A stretch of DNA of 39,414 nt from positions 1 through 39,414 of the forward strand of contig CAZAQG010000011.1 in assembly GCA_964487445.1 (NCBI GenBank), given 5' to 3'. This DNA comes from BMS3Abin12 sp964487445 (GTDB taxonomy: Bacteria; Pseudomonadota; Gammaproteobacteria; 21-64-14). Shown piece after piece: positions 33,800 through 39,414 of this stretch (within the stretch, counting starts at the first letter, position 1; every line of letters begins with the position of its first letter). The position numbers and the translations under genes were made by a program. Below the pieces are notes generated by a model, which worked only from the letters and a program-made list of their open reading frames with translations, searched no databases and was not told the origin of the DNA.

Positions 33800-34732
33800 T
33801 CAGAGGTCGTAACCGAACGCCTCCTTGAACCGGTTTGCGAACTCCGCCCGGTCGAAGCGGTGATTCTGGGTGCCGTAGGACTCGACCTTGACGGCCCCCA
33901 TCAGCGCGGCGATACGCCCCGTGGTATCCCAGTCCAGGTCGTCCATCAACCCGTAGAGCAGGCCCGCCCGGTAGGCGTCTCCGCAGCCCGTCGGATCGGC
34001 GACCGCGCGTACCGGGGCGGCGGGAATCCCGATGGCACGCCCGCCGGTATGGATCGTGGAACCCTCCGCACCGCGCGTTACGATCAGCGCCTGCACCCGT
34101 GCGGCCAGCTCGGCGGGCGAGAGCCCGGTACGCTCCTGCATGAGCTGGAATTCGTAGTCGTTGACGGTGACCCACGTCGCCTGATCGAGAAAGATCTTCA
34201 AGTCCTCGCCGCCGAACATCGGCATGCCCTGCCCCGGGTCGAACACGAAGGGGATACCGGCGGCCGCGAACTGCGCGGCGTGCTCGATCATCCCCTGGCG
34301 CCCGTCGGGCGAGACGATGCCGAGCGTGATCCCGTCCCCCGCGGGGACGCGGTTGACGTGCGCGTGGTTCATCGCCCCCGGGTGGAAGGCGGTGATCTGG
34401 TTGTCGTCCAGGTCGGTGGTGATATAGGCCTGTGCGGAATAGGTCCCGGCGATCTCGGTCACATAACGCCGCTCGACGGCGTTCTCGTCCATCCAGGCCG
34501 CATAGGGCGCAAAATCGGTCCCGACGGTGCCCATCGGCCGCCCGGCGCCGCCCAGCAGCCGCAGGTTGTAGGCGATGTTGCCGGCGCACCCGCCGAATTC
34601 ACGGCGCATCTCGGGCACCAGGAACGAGACGTTGAGGATGTGCACCTGCTCGGGCAGGATGTGATTCTTGAACCGATCGTTGAACACCATGATGGTGTCG
34701 AAGGCGAACGATCCACAGATCAGTGCCGACAT
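33800..34732 (-). CDS. PfkB-family carbohydrate/nucleoside kinase
   Basis: 310 residues from ATG 34732, with GAGGGGG upstream. The two PfkB signatures are present: FGGCAGNIAYNLRLLGG and the ATP/catalytic motif DPTGCGDAYRAGLLYGL, with the catalytic Asp in GCGD. The layout is closest to adenosine kinase or ribokinase-like enzymes common in sulfur-oxidising gammaproteobacteria, but the substrate cannot be fixed from sequence. It is alone, with convergent bolA on one side and a 376-bp repeat-containing gap on the other. Confidence 0.9.
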   Translation of the reverse strand: MSALICGSFAFDTIMVFNDRFKNHILPEQVHILNVSFLVPEMRREFGGCAGNIAYNLRLLGGAGRPMGTVGTDFAPYAAWMDENAVERRYVTEIAGTYSAQAYITTDLDDNQITAFHPGAMNHAHVNRVPAGDGITLGIVSPDGRQGMIEHAAQFAAAGIPFVFDPGQGMPMFGGEDLKIFLDQATWVTVNDYEFQLMQERTGLSPAELAARVQALIVTRGAEGSTIHTGGRAIGIPAAPVRAVADPTGCGDAYRAGLLYGLMDDLDWDTTGRIAALMGAVKVESYGTQNHRFDRAEFANRFKEAFGYDL

Positions 34733-35108
34733 CGCGTGGCCCCCTCCGGGCTCCGAAAACCGGCCCACACCATACCCGAGGCCGCAAAGGGCGTGCAAGG
34801 GCGCCACCCGGAAACGAACCCCATCGCAAACAAATGGCCACGGAACCCACGGACCAGAGCACGAGTTATTCGTGGGTTCCGTCGCTCGACTCAACCCGGC
34901 TCGGGCCGGCTTCAGCGCCCGGAATCCGGGCAGCCCGTATGCAGGCCAAAAGCCGGAATCCGGGAATCCCGGCGCAAGCCCCGGACTACCGTCCCCGGAT
35001 TGCGCTTCGCTCCATCCGATGGGATGGTCTCCTCCCCTTCTACTTCGGCGTCGTGATGCGCCAAGATGGAGGTGGTTCAACCCTCGGTGAGAACAGGAAG
35101 GAGGCGGC
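34733..35108. other. Non-coding gap with a palindrome and degraded dispersed repeats
   Basis: No gene supported. ACGGAACCCACG at 34840-34851 pairs perfectly with CGTGGGTTCCGT at 34871-34882. From 34931, AGCCCGTATGCAGG and CCGGATTGCGCTTCGCTCC are typical fragments of dispersed intergenic repeats; the first part is shared with 23616-23650. The promoter of the kinase gene must lie here but is not obvious. Confidence 0.6.
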
Positions 35109-37112
35109 TCAACCCAGCAGCTTGAGGAACGCCGCCTCGTCCAGGATCTTCACGTCGAGCGCGCGCGCCTTGTCGAGCTTGGAGCCCGGATCGGCACCCA
35201 CCACCACATAGTCGGTCTTGCGCGAAACGCTGTCCGTGACCCGCGCGCCGAGCGCGCGCAGGCGCTCCTTGGCCTCCTCGCGCGTGAGTGACTCCAGCGC
35301 CCCGGTGAGCACGAAGGTCTTGCCCGCAAGCGCGGCGGCGGCGGTGCGTTCCGGGACCGGCCAGTGGATACCCGCCTGACGCAGCTTGCCAATCACCTCG
35401 CGGTTGTGGGCCTCGCGGAAAAACGCCCGGATCCGTTCGGCGACGATGGGGCCGACATCCGGCACCTGCTGCAGGCGTTCGGGATCGGCCTCCATGATCG
35501 CGTCGAGGTCGCCGAAGTGCCCGGCCAGCGCACGCGCCGTGGCCTCGCCCACTTCCGGGATGCCCAGTGCGTACAGGAAACGCGCGAGCGTGGTGTTCTT
35601 GCTCCGCTCCAGCGCCGTCAGCAGGTTGCCGGCGGATTTTTCGCCCATGCGCTCGAGGCCGGCGAGCAGTTCGGGCTTCAACCGATAGAGGTCCGAGGGG
35701 TCGTGCACGAGCCCGCTCTCGATGAGCCGGTCGACCAGCTTCTCGCCCAGGCCGTCGATATCCAGGGCGCGGCGCGACGCGAAGTGCTTGATCGCCTCGC
35801 GCCGCTGCGCCGCGCAGTAGAGCCCGCCGATGCAGCGGTGCGCCGCCTCGCCCTCCACGCGCACGACCTTCGAACCGCACACCGGGCAGCGCCCGGGCAT
35901 GTGCCATGGCCGGGCCGCGCGCGGGCGTCGCTCCAGGATCACGCCGACGACTTCGGGGATCACGTCACCGGCGCGGCGTACGATCACGCTGTCGCCCACG
36001 CGCACGTCCTTGCGCCGCACCTCGTCCTCGTTATGCAGCGTGGCTCGGCTCACGGTCGCGCCGCCGACCCGGACCGGGGCGAGGACCGCCACCGGCGTGA
36101 TCACGCCGGTGCGGCCCACCGAGGCGACGATGTCCTCGAGCGTCGTGATCTCCTCCTGCGCCGGGAACTTGTGTGCCAGCGCCCAGCGCGGCGCGCGCGA
36201 GGTGAAGCCGAGCCGGTCGCAGTCGGCATAGCGATCCACCTTGTAGACGACGCCGTCGACCTCGAAGTCCAGGCGCTCGCGCCGCGCGGCGATGTCCCGG
36301 TAATAGCGAAGACAACCCTCCAGGGCGCGCACGGAATGAAACTCCGGACCCACCGCGAACCCCCAGACCCGGAGGTACTCCATAGTCTCCGAGTGCCCGT
36401 GCGCAAACGCCTCGGAGACCTCGCCGAGCCCCCAGGGAAAGAAGCCGAGCGGGCGGCGCGCGGTGACGCGCGGATCGAGTTGGCGCACGCTGCCGGCGGC
36501 GGCATTGCGCGGATTCGCGAACACCGGCTCACCGGCCGCCAACCGCTCCTCGTTGAGCCGGGCGAAGGCGCGCTTGGGGATCACCGCCTCCCCGCGCACC
36601 TCCACGAGCGCGGGCCGGCCCGCGCCGCGCAGGCGTAGCGGGACGTTGCGAATGGTGCGTACGTTGGCGGTGACGTCCTCCCCGGTGCGTCCGTCGCCGC
36701 GCGTCCCGGCGCGCACCAGACGCCCCGCCTCATAGCGCAGGCTCAGAGACAGCCCGTCGAACTTCGGTGCGGCGTGGTAGGTCACCTCTTCGACCGACAA
36801 GCGCTCGCGCACGCGCCGGTCGAACTCCGCGACCTCCTCCTCGGAGAACGCATTGTCGAGCGAGAGCATCGCCACGACATGGCGCACCGTGCCGAACCCG
36901 GTGCGCGCGGCGGCACCGACGCGCTGCGTCGGCGAATCCGGCGTCACCAGTTCCGGGTACCGATGCTCGAGTTCCCGGAGTTCGCGCATCAGTCGGTCGT
37001 ATTCGGCGTCCGAGATCACCGGCCGATCGAGCACGTAATAGCGGTAGTTGTGTTCCTCGAGTTGTTCGCGCAACGTGCGGGCGCGGCGCGCGGCCTCCTC
37101 CGGCGCCGTCAT
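35109..37112 (-). CDS. ligA: NAD-dependent DNA ligase
   Basis: 667 residues (E. coli 671). The adenylated lysine is K117 in KFDGLSLSLRY, followed by TRGDGRTGEDVTANVRTIRN. The OB fold, the four-Cys zinc site (CPVCGSKVVR...HRCIGGLYC), helix-hairpin-helix repeats and a C-terminal BRCT domain (GKTFVLTGALESLTREEAKE) are all present. The ATG overlaps the zipA stop (ATGA). It joins Okazaki fragments and repair nicks. Confidence 0.98.
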   Translation of the reverse strand: MTAPEEAARRARTLREQLEEHNYRYYVLDRPVISDAEYDRLMRELRELEHRYPELVTPDSPTQRVGAAARTGFGTVRHVVAMLSLDNAFSEEEVAEFDRRVRERLSVEEVTYHAAPKFDGLSLSLRYEAGRLVRAGTRGDGRTGEDVTANVRTIRNVPLRLRGAGRPALVEVRGEAVIPKRAFARLNEERLAAGEPVFANPRNAAAGSVRQLDPRVTARRPLGFFPWGLGEVSEAFAHGHSETMEYLRVWGFAVGPEFHSVRALEGCLRYYRDIAARRERLDFEVDGVVYKVDRYADCDRLGFTSRAPRWALAHKFPAQEEITTLEDIVASVGRTGVITPVAVLAPVRVGGATVSRATLHNEDEVRRKDVRVGDSVIVRRAGDVIPEVVGVILERRPRAARPWHMPGRCPVCGSKVVRVEGEAAHRCIGGLYCAAQRREAIKHFASRRALDIDGLGEKLVDRLIESGLVHDPSDLYRLKPELLAGLERMGEKSAGNLLTALERSKNTTLARFLYALGIPEVGEATARALAGHFGDLDAIMEADPERLQQVPDVGPIVAERIRAFFREAHNREVIGKLRQAGIHWPVPERTAAAALAGKTFVLTGALESLTREEAKERLRALGARVTDSVSRKTDYVVVGADPGSKLDKARALDVKILDEAAFLKLLG

Positions 37113-37798
37113 GCGCCGACCCCGGACGGGTGCCGACGCCGTTCGTGCTCCATCACCTCGGCGCGCAAGGTCTCTATGCGCCGGGGCGTGAGGGGGTTGC
37201 GCCGCTCGTCGCGCAATTCCCCGCCGAGGCGATCGGCGAGGCGCCGGGCCGTCGCCAGCATGACCTGAAACGCCTCCGGGCCGGGGCGAGGACCGGGCAG
37301 CTCCTGCAGGAGCACGAGGCCGGGCGTGGTGAATTCGTTCATCTGCTGCGGTTCGAAATATCCGGGTTCCAGCATATTCGCGACACTGAACAACGCCGCG
37401 TCCCCGACCGCCGGACCGAGGCGATGGTAGATGCGCATCGCGCCGTACTCGAGACCTTCTTCCTCAAAGGCACGGACCAGATCCGCGCCGGCGAAGCGCG
37501 CGCCCGCCGGGGCCGCGACATAGAGCACGACCCGTTTGGACTCCGCGGTCGGGGCGGGGGCACGTGCCGCCGGACCCACCGGCCCGGGCGCGGAAGCGCC
37601 TGCGTGGTCTTCGGCAATCAACGCCCCCAGCCCGGCCAGTTCCTCGGCCGCCACCTCCGGCTCCGGTTCGGGGTGCACGGGGCTCGCCGGGCGTCGCGTC
37701 GTCCGCGCCGTTCGCGCGCGCCGCGGACGACCCCACAGATACACGCAAAGCAGCACCAGCGCGCCAAGGATCAACAGGACGAGGCGAAGTGTGTCCAT
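37109..37798 (-). CDS. zipA: Cell division protein ZipA
   Basis: 229 residues: an N-terminal membrane anchor (about 5-24), a Pro/Ala/Glu-rich linker, and a C-terminal FtsZ-binding domain from about residue 88 (KRVVLYVAAPAGARFAGADL, MRIYHRLGPAVGDAALFSVA, NMLEPGYFEPQQMNEFTTPG). It anchors FtsZ at the membrane. The zipA-ligA pairing is typical of gammaproteobacteria and confirms the class. The linker is short compared with E. coli. The 247-bp gap before it holds no recognisable gene. Confidence 0.95.
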   Translation of the reverse strand: MDTLRLVLLILGALVLLCVYLWGRPRRARTARTTRRPASPVHPEPEPEVAAEELAGLGALIAEDHAGASAPGPVGPAARAPAPTAESKRVVLYVAAPAGARFAGADLVRAFEEEGLEYGAMRIYHRLGPAVGDAALFSVANMLEPGYFEPQQMNEFTTPGLVLLQELPGPRPGPEAFQVMLATARRLADRLGGELRDERRNPLTPRRIETLRAEVMEHERRRHPSGVGA

Positions 37799-38045
37799 CT
37801 TGCTCCCGGACTCGGGTCGACCGACCCCGTCGCCGCACGTAACGGCCCGCGCCCCGCGGGTGCGCCCGTCACGCCGACAGGATACCGGTTACACCGCCGA
37901 TCAGGATACCCGGACGGGCACCCCTTGAAAACGGCCGACACGCCGGAACGGGGTCACAAGGCCCGAAGCCCCCCGGGCCGGTTCAACGAATCAACAACGA
38001 AGCGAAGGGCGCATAACGCAGACGACGCGCCGGACCGGGCGGGCC

Positions 38046-38375
38046 CTAATCGCAGACATCCTTACCGCACTTCTGCAGCGTCCGGATATGGTAGACGGAC
38101 TCGACCGGGAGCACGGCGACGATCCCGTCGCCGTCCATACCGGTATGCGCGGCATTCATGATCGCCATCGTGACCTCCTCGGCGCGCGCCTGCCCGATGA
38201 AGACCTCGACACGCACATGGCTTACCAGCCAGTCCTTCGAGAAGAAATTCGCATAATGCCCGTAGCCCTTCACCTGCGTCACGCTGATGCCCGGCACACC
38301 CAGTTCCCGAAGCCGCCCCTCCACCTTCTCCAAGGCGGCCTTCTGGATGATCGCCGTGATCTTTCGGAAGTCCAT
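38046..38375 (-). CDS. PII-family signal protein with shortened T-loop and C-terminal Cys pair
   Basis: 109 residues from ATG 38375. PII fold landmarks are MDFRKITAIIQ, VTQVKGYGH (T-loop base, 32-40), TGMDGDGIVAVLPVE (B-loop) and YHIRTL. Compared with GlnB, the T-loop between KGYG and VRVEVFI is about seven residues shorter and lacks the uridylylated tyrosine. The last residues contain C103-x4-C108 (KCGKDVC). SbtB-type carbon-sensing PII proteins also have a C-terminal CGxxGC pair. A nucleotide sensor outside classical nitrogen control is therefore likely. It lies 79 bases after a CBS-domain gene on the same strand. Confidence 0.88.
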   Translation of the reverse strand: MDFRKITAIIQKAALEKVEGRLRELGVPGISVTQVKGYGHYANFFSKDWLVSHVRVEVFIGQARAEEVTMAIMNAAHTGMDGDGIVAVLPVESVYHIRTLQKCGKDVCD

Positions 38376-38454
38376 CACCGCCTCCATGATTCTCCGCGGA
38401 CCACGATGTACAGTCCCCATGCATCAACTGAGGAACACGGCCTGCTCCGCGCGA

Positions 38455-38883
38455 TTATCCGCTGATATAACGCTCCAGTTGCTCGATGACGAATTGCTGC
38501 TCGTCGATGATAGCCTTGACCAAGTCCCCGATCGAGATCAGCCCGACGATATCGCCGCACTCGAGCACCGGAAGATGCCGCACCCGCCGCTCGGTGATCA
38601 CCGCCATACACTGATCCAATGTCTCATCCGGGTCCACACAGATCACGCATCGGGTCATAATATCCTGCACCGTCGAGGCCTGGGCCGTGTGCCCCTTCAG
38701 GATCACCTTGCGCGCGTAGTCCCGCTCCGAGACCAACCCGACCGGTTTCCCGTCTTCCACTACCAGGAGTGCACCGATATTTTTCTCGGCCACAAGGGCG
38801 AGCGCCTCGTACACCGAGGCATCCGGAGCGATCGTCCAGACCGTCGATCCCTTCTCGCTAAGCAACTGACGTACTGTCTTCAT
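38455..38883 (-). CDS. Two-CBS-domain protein
   Basis: 142 residues from ATG 38883. Two CBS motifs in tandem: IAPDASVYEALALVAEKNIG then LVVEDGKPVGLVSERDYARK, and VDPDETLDQCMAVITERRVR then HLPVLECGDIVGLISIGDLV. CBS pairs usually bind adenine nucleotides and report energy state. No other domain is attached. It stands just upstream of the PII-like gene, which suggests a joint sensory unit (inference). An AT-rich TTATACTGAAT on the minus strand about 50 bases ahead is a possible -10. Confidence 0.92.
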   Translation of the reverse strand: MKTVRQLLSEKGSTVWTIAPDASVYEALALVAEKNIGALLVVEDGKPVGLVSERDYARKVILKGHTAQASTVQDIMTRCVICVDPDETLDQCMAVITERRVRHLPVLECGDIVGLISIGDLVKAIIDEQQFVIEQLERYISG

Positions 38884-39029
38884 GACCCGTCCCCCCCACC
38901 GCGTATTCGCAGGCAAACACCGCCTCTTTATTCAGTATAATGGAAATCGGCGGAACATACGTCTCAGTCGCATCTGCGGTACGGTTCCTCGAGAGGACCC
39001 GCGCGTCGGCGGCGGTCAAGGACAGGAGT

Positions 39030-39414
39030 TTATGACGCGTCCCAGGCGGGCTTCGGACCGAAACGCGCCGCGAGGAATTCGATGAAGACCCGCACCTTCG
39101 CGGGCAAGTGCCGGCGTTGCGCATAGAGCGCGTGGATGGAGAGTTCGGGCAGGGCATGGCGGGGCAGAATCCGCTTCAGCCGCCCCGTCTTGAGATCCTC
39201 GCCCACCAGAAAGGTCGGGCTCTGAACGATGCCGAGCCCCGCCACCGCCGCCTCGCGCAGCGTCTCGCCGTTATTCGCACGCAGGTTCCCGGATACCCGC
39301 ACCGATTCGCCGTTGCGCGCACCGCGGAAACGCCACTCGTCATAGGGCCCCGAATAGGCGTAGAGGAGGCAGTTGTGCCGCCGCAGGTCCGCCGGCGTAC
39401 ACGGCTGCCCATGC
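39030..39414 (-). CDS. LysR-family regulator, C-terminal part (cut by window end)
   Basis: The visible 127 residues are the second half of a LysR substrate-binding domain: TPADLRRHNCLLYAYSGPYD, GNLRANNGETLREAAVAGLG, IVQSPTFLVGEDLKTGRLKR and the C-terminal LPAKVRVFIEFLAARFG. This is the CrgA/DsdC-like subgroup often encoded beside oxidoreductases. The DNA-binding N-terminus lies outside the window, so start and target are unknown. Confidence 0.93.
   Translation of the reverse strand, partial: HGQPCTPADLRRHNCLLYAYSGPYDEWRFRGARNGESVRVSGNLRANNGETLREAAVAGLGIVQSPTFLVGEDLKTGRLKRILPRHALPELSIHALYAQRRHLPAKVRVFIEFLAARFGPKPAWDAS

Noticed and set aside
34733..35108. tRNA or small RNA in the ligA-pfkB gap
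   Set aside because: The palindrome is isolated; no cloverleaf, anticodon arm or CCA end could be drawn.

Overview
This window looks like chromosome of a GC-rich gammaproteobacterium. The evidence is gene order: gyrA-serC-serA-pheA-tyrA-aroA-cmk-rpsA-ihfB-lapA-lapB-pyrF, mtaD-ubiG-gph, zipA-ligA, scpA-scpB-rluB and yciB-yciI-bolA are all arrangements of that class. A more precise placement (for example Chromatiales or Ectothiorhodospiraceae) is inference only. A run of exactly 100 N at 2742-2841 shows that this is a scaffold with one gap of unknown true length.

Region 1 (1-4.4 kb) is accessory DNA. It holds a MarR-type regulator of the EPS-associated kind, an orphan MNT nucleotidyltransferase, remnants of a vapBC toxin-antitoxin pair, an RfaH paralogue and a ComEA-like secreted protein. 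An AT-rich mobile gene cassette (1326-3202) is inserted inside vapC. It has an integron-type attC site and three genes in tandem: a dual-OB protein, a DUF488 protein and a Rossmann/SLOG-like protein with a DUF4326 domain. The vapC reading frame resumes on the other side of the cassette. This is the strongest candidate for an undescribed system here.

Region 2 (4.5-18 kb) is a long minus-strand housekeeping block. It covers pyrimidine synthesis (pyrF, reduced to an internally deleted 54-codon remnant), LPS assembly control (lapAB), IHF beta, ribosomal protein S1, CMP kinase, aromatic amino acid synthesis (aroA, tyrA, pheA), serine synthesis (serA, serC) and DNA gyrase A. A cluster of REP/BIME palindromes lies between ihfB and lapA.

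Region 3 (18-25.6 kb) has mtnA on the minus strand facing a plus-strand set: mtaD, ubiG, gph and rmuC, then a diguanylate cyclase and a small stand-alone domain related to the N-terminus of Ycf46-type AAA proteins. mtnA and mtaD both act on products of methylthioadenosine metabolism.

Region 4 (25.8-31.7 kb, minus) holds an endonuclease III-related glycosylase, rluB, scpB, scpA, trpS, an M50 metalloprotease and yciO. The run from rluB to trpS is tightly overlapped.

Region 5 (31.8-33.8 kb, plus) has an unrecognised helical protein followed by yciB, yciI and bolA. Region 6 (33.8-39.4 kb, minus) has a PfkB sugar/nucleoside kinase, ligA, zipA, a PII-like protein with a shortened T-loop, a two-CBS protein and the C-terminal part of a LysR regulator cut by the window end. 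I saw no rRNA, tRNA, CRISPR array, transposase or integrase gene.
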